Origin: Streptomyces hyaluromycini
GTDB taxonomy: Bacteria > Actinomycetota > Actinomycetes > Streptomycetales > Streptomycetaceae
NCBI RefSeq assembly: GCF_002217755.1
Contig: NZ_BCFL01000022.1
Location: 434,001-498,000 of the forward strand
Direction: 5' to 3'
DNA: 64,000 bases
Shown here: positions 40,478-48,166 of the stretch, piece by piece
Layout: each line of letters starts with the position of its first letter
How positions within the stretch are numbered: the stretch's first letter is position 1
The notes under the pieces: model-generated
The model's input: only the letters and a program-made list of their open reading frames with translations
Database searches by the model: none
What the model was told of the DNA's origin: nothing
Made by a program: the position numbers and the translations under genes

Positions 40478-41665
40478 TCAGACCGAGGGCATGCCGGGGT
40501 CGCGGGGCAGCCCGAGGACCTGCTCGGCGAGGGTGTTCCGCTGGATCTCGGCGGTGCCGGCCCCGATCGTGGAGGCCCGCGTGCGCAGGAAGCCGTAGAG
40601 CCACCTGCCGCGCTGCACCGCTTCCTCGGATCCGGGTCCCAGCAGGCCGGCCGGGCCGAGCACGTCGACGGCGAACTCGTGGATGTCCTGCTCGAACTGG
40701 GAGATGTGCAGACGTGACACGGAGGAGACGGGGCCCGGCTCCCCGTGGGTGAGGATGTCGGAGATCGTGCGCTGCCCGTTGTAGTGCATGATCCGGGCCC
40801 GGATCTCGAAGTCGGCCATCCGGTCCCGCACCTCCGTGTCCTCCAGCGCGCCGCGTTCCGCGAGGAGCTGCCGGAGTTCGCCGAGGACGCGCCGGTAGGT
40901 CGCGGCCTGGTTCATGGCGCCGGCGGCGCGCTCGTGCCCCAGACTCGTGCGGACCAGCGGCCAGCCCCCGTTCTCCTCCCCGACACGGTCGGCGACCGGG
41001 ACGCGGACGTCGTCGAAGAACACCTCCGCGAACAGGTGCCCCCCGGTCAGGTCGCGCAGCGGACGGACGTCGACGCCCGGCGCGTGGGCGTCGACGACGA
41101 GGTAGGTGATCCCGCGCTGCCGCGACGCACGCGTACCCGTCCGCACGAGCGTGAAGAAGACGTCCGCCCTGGCGGCGTGGCTGGTCCACACCTTCTGTCC
41201 GTTCACCACGTAGGTGTCACCGTCGCGACGTGCGGTGGTGCGCAGGCCCGGCAGGTCGGAACCGGCCTCCGGCTCGGAGTAGCCCTGCGCCCACACGGTG
41301 TCCCCGCGCAGCATGGACGGCAGCCAGCGCCGGCGCTGCTCGTCGGTGCCGTACTTGATGATCGTCGGCGCGGCGATGCCCAGGCCCGTCCCGACCGGGC
41401 CGGGCACCCGGGCGCGTGCCAGTTCCTCCTGGTACACCACCTGATGGGCGAACGGCAGGTCCATCCCGCCGTACTCCTCGGGCCAGCTCGGCCCGGCGAA
41501 TCCGTGGTCGAAGAGGGTGGCCTGCCAGGCGCGTGTCCAGGCGAAGCGCTCCTCGGGATCCCGTGGCCGCCGCCCGGGCCCGTGGCCGGTGAGGAAGTCC
41601 CGCAGCCGGGAGCGGAAGACGTCGAGTGGCTCCGGGGTGCGGGGGAGGGCCGAAGCGGTCGTCAC
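40478..41665 (-). CDS. Acyl-CoA dehydrogenase, FadE alpha-type subunit
   Basis: A 395-residue acyl-CoA dehydrogenase. GYSEPEAGSDLPGLRTTA, KVWTSHAARADVFFTLVRT and TIGAGTAEIQRNTLAEQVLGLP are recognisable. The C-terminal GEGT motif reads GAGT, and the likely base is the Glu in LGHERAAG. It starts at GTG (AAGGAG upstream) in a four-base overlap with the stop of the beta-type subunit gene at 41662, so these two are the most likely alpha/beta pair of one enzyme. The set resembles the paired FadE genes used for steroid side-chain and ring-fragment acyl-CoAs. Confidence 0.9.
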   Translation of the reverse strand: MTTASALPRTPEPLDVFRSRLRDFLTGHGPGRRPRDPEERFAWTRAWQATLFDHGFAGPSWPEEYGGMDLPFAHQVVYQEELARARVPGPVGTGLGIAAPTIIKYGTDEQRRRWLPSMLRGDTVWAQGYSEPEAGSDLPGLRTTARRDGDTYVVNGQKVWTSHAARADVFFTLVRTGTRASRQRGITYLVVDAHAPGVDVRPLRDLTGGHLFAEVFFDDVRVPVADRVGEENGGWPLVRTSLGHERAAGAMNQAATYRRVLGELRQLLAERGALEDTEVRDRMADFEIRARIMHYNGQRTISDILTHGEPGPVSSVSRLHISQFEQDIHEFAVDVLGPAGLLGPGSEEAVQRGRWLYGFLRTRASTIGAGTAEIQRNTLAEQVLGLPRDPGMPSV

Positions 41666-42789
41666 GGGGCGGCTCCTTCTGACATGGTGAGCCGGGCGAG
41701 CCGGGCCCGTTCCTCGCGGGGTGTGCCGAACAGCAGCTCGGACGACTTGGCCCGGCGCAGATAGAGATGCGCGCGATGCTCCCAGGTGAAGCCGATGCCC
41801 CCGTGGATCTGGATGTTCTCCTTCGCCGCGTGGGTGAACGCCTCCGAGCAGTAGGAGCGGGCCACGGCGGCCGCGATCGCCGCCTCGGTGCCGGGCGAGC
41901 CCACGACCGACCCGGCGAACCTGGCCGCAGACCGGGCGCACTCCACCTCGACCAGCAGCTGTGCGCACTTGTGCTTGATCGCCTGGAAGGACCCGATGGG
42001 CCGCCCGAACTGTTCACGCGTCTTGGCATGTCCGACCGCCATGTCGAGGCAGGCGGCGGCTCCGCCGACCTGCTCCGCGGCGAGCGCCGCCCGCACGAGG
42101 TCCCGCACGGCTGCCAACGACTCGGAAGCGTCGCCGGTCCCGATCCTGCTCGCGGGGGTGGCGCCGAGGCGGATCCGTGCCAGGGGCCGGGTCGGATCCA
42201 GGGCGTCCAGCACCGTGCGGGTGAGACCGGGCGCGGTGGCCGGGACGCCGAAGAGCCCGACGCCGTCGGGGCACCGGGCGGTCACCAGCAGCAGGTCGGC
42301 GGTGTGCCCGTCCACGACGTACGTCTTCGTGCCGGAGAGCACCCAGCCGTCCCGCCCCCGGTCGGCCACGGTGGCGGGCGGATCCGCCGCCCATGAACCG
42401 TCCGGTTCGGCCGTCGCCAGCGTCGCGGTGAGCGCTCCCGAGACGATGTCCGGCAGCCACCGCTCCATCGCCGCCTCGTCACCGCAGTGCGTCACCGTCT
42501 GACCGGCCAGTACGGCGGTCGCGAAGAAGGGACTCGGGAACAGGGCGCGGCCCATCTCCTCCAGAACGACGCCGAGTTCGGCGGGGCCGAGGCCGGCACC
42601 GCCGAACCGCTCGGGCACGGCGAGACCGGTGAGGCCGAGCTGACCGGACAGCTGGCGCCACAGGCCCCCGTCGTACTTCTGCGGACCGGTGCCGGGAGGC
42701 GGCGGGCGGTGGCTCGTGGCCTTGTCGTCGAGGAACGTGCGCACCAGCAGGCGCAGTTCCTCCTGTTCCTCACCGAGACTGAGGCTCAT
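41662..42789 (-). CDS. Acyl-CoA dehydrogenase, FadE beta-type subunit
   Basis: A 375-residue acyl-CoA dehydrogenase-fold protein with HAKTREQFGRPIGSFQAIKHKCAQ and HGGIGFTWEHRAHLYLRRAKSSELLFG, typical of the beta subunits of alpha2-beta2 dehydrogenases. No catalytic Glu is seen at either usual position, whereas flavin- and CoA-contact residues are kept. It resembles the protein at 31591. It is the first gene of the operon 42789 to 38283 (three dehydrogenase subunits plus the cyclase-family hydrolase), and operator copy 4 lies about 60 bases upstream of its ATG. Confidence 0.9.
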   Translation of the reverse strand: MSLSLGEEQEELRLLVRTFLDDKATSHRPPPPGTGPQKYDGGLWRQLSGQLGLTGLAVPERFGGAGLGPAELGVVLEEMGRALFPSPFFATAVLAGQTVTHCGDEAAMERWLPDIVSGALTATLATAEPDGSWAADPPATVADRGRDGWVLSGTKTYVVDGHTADLLLVTARCPDGVGLFGVPATAPGLTRTVLDALDPTRPLARIRLGATPASRIGTGDASESLAAVRDLVRAALAAEQVGGAAACLDMAVGHAKTREQFGRPIGSFQAIKHKCAQLLVEVECARSAARFAGSVVGSPGTEAAIAAAVARSYCSEAFTHAAKENIQIHGGIGFTWEHRAHLYLRRAKSSELLFGTPREERARLARLTMSEGAAP

Positions 42790-42849
42790 CGCGCATCCAT
42801 CGACATCGTCGTGCCCTTCACGCAGCTTGACCCTAACAGTGATCGGGTA

Positions 42850-42865
42850 AATCAGTAAACTGATT
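42850..42865. promoter_or_regulatory. Region B operator, copy 4 (perfect dyad)
   Basis: AATCAGT-AA-ACTGATT is a perfect inverted repeat of 7-base arms with a 2-base centre. It lies between the FadE operon and the GntR regulator gene. Confidence 0.7.
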
Positions 42866-42974
42866 GCGGCGTCAAGGATGGAAGGCCGTCCCGCTCAGCG
42901 GACGAGCGACCCGGGCGGGATGCGGCCGGACGTCCTTGCCCCGTTCCCGGTAACGAGGTTCTCCGAGCAAGTAC

Positions 42975-42990
42975 ACTCATTGTCATGAGT
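42975..42990. promoter_or_regulatory. Dyad over the GntR start codon
   Basis: ACTCAT-TGTC-ATGAGT, perfect 6-base arms. The second arm begins with the ATG start codon of the GntR gene (42985). It may be an autoregulatory operator or a small hairpin at the translation start. Confidence 0.5.
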
Positions 42991-43776
42991 GCCACATTGG
43001 GGCCAGTCGGTCAGACGGTCCGCGCGCCCAAGACGGCGGAGCTGATCGCCGCGCAACTGCGCCGTCGTATCGTCCAGGGTGAGCTGACGCCCGGCGAGAC
43101 GCTGCCGCCCGAGATCCAGCTCATGGAGCAGTTCGGCGTCTCGCGGCCCACCCTGCGCGAGGCCTTCCGCATCCTCGAAGCCGAGATGCTCATCAGCGTC
43201 CGCCGAGGCAGCCGGGGCGGCGCTCAGGTCATGGCCCCGGACTTCTCCGTGGCGGCCCGGCACGTCGGACTGCTCCTGCAGATGCAGGGGACCACCGTCG
43301 ACGACGTCTACGAGGCCCGGATGATCGCCGAGCCGGCCTGCGCACGCATGCTGGCCAAGCGTCGCACGAAGCAGGATCTCACCGACCTCAGCGAGGTGGT
43401 GGCGGAACTCCAGTCGGCCGTCGAGTCGAAGGACGACGCCGTGCCCGACCCGGCGTTGTGGTCGCGGCTGACGTACCGGTTCCATGAACTGATCATGGAG
43501 CGCTGCGGCAACAAGACCATGGCCGTCCAGGGAGCGGTCCTTCAGGAGATCGTGGCGACCCATCTCGAGATGCGGGTCTCGCGCAACTTCGACAAGACGG
43601 AGTCGCCCGAGCGTTTCCAGCGGGCTATCAAGGCCTACAAGCGTCTCGTGGTGCTGGTGGAGGCCCGGGACGCCGAGGGTGCCGAGCGGCACTGGCGCAC
43701 GCACATGAAGGTCGCGGGCACCTACCTCCTCAAGGACGACCTGCACAACAAGCCCGTGGTGGATCTCTTCGCCTGA
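42985..43776 (+). CDS. FadR-type GntR family regulator
   Basis: A 263-residue regulator with a winged-helix domain (about 17-85, helix-turn-helix around LMEQFGVSRPTLREAFRILE) and an all-helical FCD effector domain (about 100-250, with YEARMIAEPACARML, RFHELIMERCG and the final RHWRTHMKVAG). FCD domains bind small acids or acyl-CoAs, often through a metal held by Asp and His residues. There is no clear ribosome site, so the mRNA may be leaderless. It lies in the middle of region B next to the perfect dyad at 42850, and is the best candidate for the protein that binds the shared 16-bp operator. Confidence 0.9.
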   Translation: MSATLGPVGQTVRAPKTAELIAAQLRRRIVQGELTPGETLPPEIQLMEQFGVSRPTLREAFRILEAEMLISVRRGSRGGAQVMAPDFSVAARHVGLLLQMQGTTVDDVYEARMIAEPACARMLAKRRTKQDLTDLSEVVAELQSAVESKDDAVPDPALWSRLTYRFHELIMERCGNKTMAVQGAVLQEIVATHLEMRVSRNFDKTESPERFQRAIKAYKRLVVLVEARDAEGAERHWRTHMKVAGTYLLKDDLHNKPVVDLFA

Positions 43777-43788
43777 ATCCGAGGCGCC

Positions 43789-43831
43789 GCCCGCACCTGC
43801 TTCGCGGAGATCTCCTCGTGACGGTGCGGGC
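43789..43831 (+). terminator. Hairpin after the GntR gene
   Basis: A 9-base-pair stem (43789-43797 with 43823-43831) encloses a loop with its own small inverted repeat (GGAGATCTCC). Confidence 0.6.
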
Positions 43832-43843
43832 CGTGCCCGGGCG

Positions 43844-43897
43844 CCCCCGGGCTTCGCAAGACCCGGGGGCTTTGCAAGACCCGGGGGCTTTGCAAGA
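43844..43897. repeat. Three tandem 18-bp units
   Basis: Two identical units CCCGGGGGCTTTGCAAGA (43862-43879, 43880-43897) follow one diverged unit at 43844-43861. They lie in the 533-base gap 43777-44309, where I see no conserved gene. Confidence 0.8.
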
Positions 43898-44019
43898 CGT
43901 GTCCCGGTCAGCGGGACTCGGGGCCGACGGCTGATCGGCGCCACCTACTCTCCTCCTGTTGGATCCAGCCGACCGGGCATCGCGCCCATCGGGACGGACT
44001 GAGACCCAGGAGAGCCGCG

Positions 44020-44100
44020 ATGCGACGCGACCATGACCTCACCGGGACGAGGCAGCCGAACTCCCGCATCAGCGCCGGCACGCTGGCCTTAACTCGCTGA
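44020..44100 (+). other. Possible 26-codon open reading frame in the 43.8-44.3 kb gap
   Basis: ATG at 44020 with AGGAGAG upstream, encoding MRRDHDLTGTRQPNS and onwards, with a TTA codon near the end. No family is recognised. It could be a small peptide or the truncated start of a lost gene; the rest of the gap to 44309 has no convincing frame. Confidence 0.25.
44054..44069. repeat. 16-bp direct repeat, first copy
   Basis: AGCCGAACTCCCGCAT occurs here and again at 45064-45079, where it forms one arm and part of the loop of a terminator. The two copies flank the membrane-protein gene. Confidence 0.75.
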
Positions 44101-44309
44101 CGAGCCCGCGCTTGCGCACGTCCGCTCCCCGGAATCCGAGGGATCCCCCGCAGCTTGCGGAGCCTCTTCCGGCGGCATCACCGGCTCTCCGCGTCAACGG
44201 CGCCCCTCGGATCGCCGTCCCCCGGATCGCCGTCCCCTCCCCGCCTCGGTGAGCCACGTCCTCGGCGCCCGGGCGGCACCCGACCATGCGACGGATCAAG
44301 GGAGATCCC

Positions 44310-45047
44310 ATGGACGAAAAGCTGAAGTTCAAGCTCTATCGTTTGTCGGTCTGGTGCGGCGTGGTGGTGGTCATAGCCAACACGCTCGCGTTCTCGGTCT
44401 TCGGACACCTCTCGCCGCCCGTCTCGCCCTCGGACAACGCGCAGCAGGTGGCCGACTTCCTGACGGAACACCGGACCGGCATCCTGTGGGCCGTGGTCAC
44501 GATGGGTGTCTTCGCTCCGTTCTTCTACCCGTTCGCGGTCATCACGAGCCTGCAGATGCGCCGGATCGAAGGCGGCTGGGGCCTGTTGTCGATGATCCAG
44601 CTGACGACCGCGGTCGTCGCACCCACGGGATGGGTCTACCCGCTCGCCGTGCTGGCCACCGCCGCCTACCGGCCGCACCGCAGCCCCGAGTTGATGCAGC
44701 TGCTCAGCGACCAGTTCTGGCTCACGTACGTGGGAGTCGCCGTCATCTTCGTCATCAACGTCGCGGTGATCGGTCTGTCGGCCCTCATCGACCGGCGGCC
44801 CGAGCCGGTGTTCCCGCGGTGGTTCGGCTGGCTGAACCTCGTGCTGGCGGTCTCCTTCTTCCCCGGGGTCTTCGTGTACGTGGCGACCGACGGTCCGTTC
44901 GCCTGGGACGGGGTGTTCACGGTCCTGATCCCGTCCATCGCGTTCGTCGTCTGGAAGATCGCGATGATCATCGTGCTGCTGAGGGCGGTCAAGTCCGAGG
45001 AGCGCGAGGCGCTGGGACAGCGGACAGCCGTGCCCGCGGCCGCCTGA
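44310..45047 (+). CDS. Integral membrane protein of unknown function
   Basis: A 245-residue protein with about six hydrophobic helices (for example around 11-32, 58-82, 88-112, 130-155, 167-190 and 198-220) and a short charged C-terminal tail. I do not recognise a family, and no catalytic motif is evident. Conserved-looking features are FGHLSPPVSPSDNAQQVADFL after the first helix and FPRWFGWLNLVLAVSFFPG in the second half. AAGGGAG lies before the ATG. It has its own terminator and stands between the GntR regulator and the BVMO gene. It might help uptake or sense a membrane-soluble substrate, but this is a guess from location only. Confidence 0.8.
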   Translation: MDEKLKFKLYRLSVWCGVVVVIANTLAFSVFGHLSPPVSPSDNAQQVADFLTEHRTGILWAVVTMGVFAPFFYPFAVITSLQMRRIEGGWGLLSMIQLTTAVVAPTGWVYPLAVLATAAYRPHRSPELMQLLSDQFWLTYVGVAVIFVINVAVIGLSALIDRRPEPVFPRWFGWLNLVLAVSFFPGVFVYVATDGPFAWDGVFTVLIPSIAFVVWKIAMIIVLLRAVKSEEREALGQRTAVPAAA

Positions 45048-45062
45048 GGGCATACGGAGGGC

Positions 45063-45099
45063 GAGCCGAACTCCCGCATACGTGAGTGGAGTTCGGCTC
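45063..45099 (+). terminator. Hairpin terminator after the membrane-protein gene
   Basis: A perfect 12-base-pair stem (45063-45074 with 45088-45099) and a 13-base loop, 15 bases after the stop codon. Confidence 0.8.
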
Positions 45100-45130
45100 A
45101 CCTGCGTCTTGATGCTCCATCCATGAGTAG

Positions 45131-45146
45131 ATTAAGTTAACTCAAT
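45131..45146. promoter_or_regulatory. Region B operator, copy 5
   Basis: ATTAAGT-TA-ACTCAAT, 7-2-7 dyad with one arm mismatch, 57 bases upstream of the BVMO start at 45203. Confidence 0.65.
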
Positions 45147-45202
45147 AACCTTGATATGTGGCTGCCCGTCAGGCACGGGTACGCCGGCAGGGAAGGAGCC
45201 GT

Positions 45203-47140
45203 ATGGCCGGGAAAGGCAGGCTCGCGACGGGAGCGTCACCGCACGTGGACGAGGCGTTCGTCGGCCGCGCGCTGGACGACGCCGACCTGAACGCGCTGAG
45301 GCTCGCGCTGTACCAAGCCACCGGAGACGAGACCCTGCTCGAACTACCCCTCAAGACCACCCCCATGTACGGCGGCGCCCTCAAGCAGACCGTCCTGGCC
45401 GAAGAGGCCGTGTCGACCGTGCGGACCAAGGCGACGGAGTTCCTCCTCGGCATGACCGCCGGTTTCACCGAGGTGAAGCCGGACGACGTCCGACTGCGCC
45501 GCATGTACGAGGCGTTCCGCAACGAGGAGCTCACCGACCGGGACTGGTCCTACCGCCGTGACCTCGCCGCCTTCGACGACCATCCCCGGCTGGCCCGGTG
45601 GACGGGAGCCAAGCCGACCATTCCCGAGGGCTTCCAGGTGGCGGTCATCGGCGCCGGATTCGGCGGCATCGCCGTGGCCGTCCAGCTGGAACACCTCGGC
45701 ATCCCCTACACGGTCTACGAGCGGCGCTCGGAGCTGGGCGGCACCTGGAGCATCAACGCCTACCCGGACGTTCGGGTGGACACCACCAACTTCCTCTACC
45801 AGTTCTTCTTCGAGAAGAACTACCCGTGGACCGAGTACTTCGCGCGGGCCGGTGAAGTGCGCGACTACCTGCAGCACGTGGCCAAGAAGTACGGCGTCTT
45901 CGAACACATCAGCTTCGACAGCGACGTACAGGAAGCCGCCTTCGACGCGATGACGGGCCGGTGGACGATCGACGCCGTCATCGACGGCCGGCCGCAACAG
46001 CTCACCGCCAACGCCGTGGTGAGCGCGAGCGGGCTCTTCGCCACGCCCAAGCGCCTCGACACGCCCGGCATCGAGGACTTCCGCGGCGAGATCGTGCACA
46101 CCGCCGAATGCACGGGCCAGGAGCTGCTGGACGGCCGTGACGTCGCCATCATCGGCAACGGCTCGACCGGTGTGCAGATGATGTCCGAGGTGCGCAGCCG
46201 GGCCCGGAGCGTGGGCGTCTTCCAGCGCACCCCGCAGTGGATCAGCCCGCGCGAGCGCTACGGCGAGGCCATCTCCCCGGAGACCCGCTGGCTGCTCGAC
46301 ACGATGCCCTACTACTGGAACTGGTACTGCTACTCGATCGCGACCCTGCGGCTGGGCGGCCAGGTCCTCCAGGAGCCGGACGCGGAGTGGCAGGCCGCGG
46401 GCGGCCTCGTCAACGAGGGCAACGACGGCTACCGCGCGAGCCTCACCCAGTACGTGAAGTCGAAGCTCGGCGACCGCCCCGACCTGTGGGAGAAGCTCAT
46501 CCCGAGCCATGCCCCCATGGCCCGTCGGCTCATCGTCGACAACAACTGGTACTCCTCGCTGCTGGAGGACAACGTCGAACTGGTCACGGAGAAGATCGAG
46601 CGGTTCACCCCGACGGGCATCCGCACCGCCGACGGCAAGGAGCGCCCCTACGACCTCGTCTTCACGGCCACCGGGTTCGCCACCCAGAAGTACCTGTGGC
46701 CGACCCGCTACCGCGGCCTGGCCGAGGAGACGCTGGAGGAGCGCTGGAGCGACCCCGCGGGCGGCGGCCCGCGTGCCTACCTCAGCCTCACGGTGCCCGA
46801 CTTCCCGAACCTGTTCATCATGTACGGCCCCAACTCGCAGAACCGGGCCGGGTCGTTGATCGTGTGGATGGAGACCTGGGCGCGCTACACGGCCGAGGGG
46901 CTGGTCGCCCTCATCGAGGGAGGCCACCGTTACCTGACGGTCCGCAAGGAGGTCTTCGAGGACTACAACCGCCGGCTCGACGAGGCGATGCTCTCCCTCA
47001 TCTGGTACGACGAGGGCTCCAGGGACCGCAACTACTACGTGAACGAGTTCGGCCGCCAGCAGGTCAACGTGCCGTGGCGGCTGGAGGAGTACCACGAGCT
47101 CCTGGCGAGGTTCCGGCCGGAGGACTACGACTTCGCCTGA
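45203..47140 (+). CDS. Baeyer-Villiger-type flavin monooxygenase with N-terminal extension (HAPMO-like)
   Basis: A 645-residue flavoprotein. About 140 residues precede the FAD motif GAGFGG (150-155), as in 4-hydroxyacetophenone monooxygenase. The BVMO fingerprint region at 293-304 reads FRGEIVHTAECT: Phe, Gly and His are kept but the Trp-Pro/Asp pair is replaced by Cys303-Thr304. The NADPH motif GNGSTG is at 318-323 and GTWSINAYPDVRVDT follows the first FAD strand. It should oxygenate a ketone (or possibly another substrate, given the altered fingerprint). GAAGGAGCC precedes the ATG. It is followed after 12 bases by an alcohol dehydrogenase that could supply the ketone, and then by a transporter. 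Confidence 0.92.
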   Translation: MAGKGRLATGASPHVDEAFVGRALDDADLNALRLALYQATGDETLLELPLKTTPMYGGALKQTVLAEEAVSTVRTKATEFLLGMTAGFTEVKPDDVRLRRMYEAFRNEELTDRDWSYRRDLAAFDDHPRLARWTGAKPTIPEGFQVAVIGAGFGGIAVAVQLEHLGIPYTVYERRSELGGTWSINAYPDVRVDTTNFLYQFFFEKNYPWTEYFARAGEVRDYLQHVAKKYGVFEHISFDSDVQEAAFDAMTGRWTIDAVIDGRPQQLTANAVVSASGLFATPKRLDTPGIEDFRGEIVHTAECTGQELLDGRDVAIIGNGSTGVQMMSEVRSRARSVGVFQRTPQWISPRERYGEAISPETRWLLDTMPYYWNWYCYSIATLRLGGQVLQEPDAEWQAAGGLVNEGNDGYRASLTQYVKSKLGDRPDLWEKLIPSHAPMARRLIVDNNWYSSLLEDNVELVTEKIERFTPTGIRTADGKERPYDLVFTATGFATQKYLWPTRYRGLAEETLEERWSDPAGGGPRAYLSLTVPDFPNLFIMYGPNSQNRAGSLIVWMETWARYTAEGLVALIEGGHRYLTVRKEVFEDYNRRLDEAMLSLIWYDEGSRDRNYYVNEFGRQQVNVPWRLEEYHELLARFRPEDYDFA

Positions 47141-47152
47141 GGACGGGATGCG

Positions 47153-48088
47153 ATGAAGGCGGTCCGTTGCGTGCCGCCGGGCATCGAGGTCGTCGAGACC
47201 GACGAGCCCGGCGGGCCGGGAGAGCTGGTCCGGGTGGCCGCGGTGGGTATCTGCGGCTCCGACCTGAGGTACCTGCGGCGAGGCAGCACACAGATCATCG
47301 GACACGAGATCGCCGCCACCACCGCGGACGGCACACCCGTGGCCGTGGAGGCCATAACCCGGTGCGGCACCTGCGAGTGGTGCGCCGCCGGCCGGCACAA
47401 CCTGTGCCGCGCGGCCGGCCGGGACGTGGTCGGCATGACCGTACCGGGAGGGATGGCGGAGTACTACCGGGCCCCTCGGTCGGCACTCGTGCCGCTGCCC
47501 CCGGGACTGTCCCTGGACGACGCCGCGCTCGTCGAACCGGGCGCGGTGTCCTGGCACGCCTGCCGCAGGGGCGAGATCGGTGCCGGGACCCGTGTCGCCG
47601 TGGTGGGGGCCGGGACCATCGGGATGCTGGCCGCTGCCGCCGCCCTGCGGATGCAGGCAGCGGAGGTGGCCCTGGTGGCCAGGCATCCCTTCCAGGCAGA
47701 GGCGGGCGAACGCCTCGGCGCGACGCGGCCGTCGGGGGTGTACGACGTCGTCGTCGAGGCGAGCGGCAGCGAGAGCGGTCTGAACCGTGCGATCGAGCTG
47801 GTGCGCCCTCTCGGCACGGTGGTGACGGTCGGTGTCTTCCCGCCCGGCATCACCTGGCCCCACATGGCCGCCTTCCTCAAGGAGGCCCGCGTCGTGCCCT
47901 CGATGGGATACGCCCAGGACGCCACGGGCCCTCGGGAGTTCGCCTGCTCGGCCCGGATGCTGGCCGACCGGCCGGAGATCGCCCGGACCCTGATCACCCA
48001 CCGGTTCGGCATCGACGAGGCCGCGGGCGCCTTCGAGGTCGCCGCCGCCAGGCCGCCGGGGACCTTCAAGGTCGTCGTCCACCCGTGA
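47153..48088 (+). CDS. Zinc-dependent alcohol dehydrogenase (short MDR)
   Basis: A 311-residue MDR enzyme, about 40 residues shorter than usual. Catalytic zinc ligands Cys34 and His51-Glu52 and structural ligands Cys71, Cys74, Cys77 and Cys85 are present, as is the nucleotide loop VVGAGTIG. The missing length is mainly in the substrate-binding part before GHE and in the Rossmann half. It should oxidise a secondary alcohol to a ketone, the substrate type of the BVMO encoded 12 bases upstream. It is probably in one operon with that gene and the MHS transporter. Confidence 0.87.
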   Translation: MKAVRCVPPGIEVVETDEPGGPGELVRVAAVGICGSDLRYLRRGSTQIIGHEIAATTADGTPVAVEAITRCGTCEWCAAGRHNLCRAAGRDVVGMTVPGGMAEYYRAPRSALVPLPPGLSLDDAALVEPGAVSWHACRRGEIGAGTRVAVVGAGTIGMLAAAAALRMQAAEVALVARHPFQAEAGERLGATRPSGVYDVVVEASGSESGLNRAIELVRPLGTVVTVGVFPPGITWPHMAAFLKEARVVPSMGYAQDATGPREFACSARMLADRPEIARTLITHRFGIDEAAGAFEVAAARPPGTFKVVVHP

Positions 48089-48166
48089 ACCCGTGAACCC
48101 GTGGGCCGCCCCCGGTGTGCCTCGGACAGCCCACAGTCACTCCGACACCGTCAGGAGGAGACAAAG

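Noticed and set aside
43844..43897. CRISPR array from the 18-bp tandem units
   Set aside because: The units abut without spacers, only three exist, and no cas gene is present.
45344..48082. A very long minus-strand frame (over 900 codons) opposite the BVMO and alcohol dehydrogenase genes
   Set aside because: It is the GC-rich shadow of well-supported plus-strand genes, has no recognisable domain and crosses two genes.
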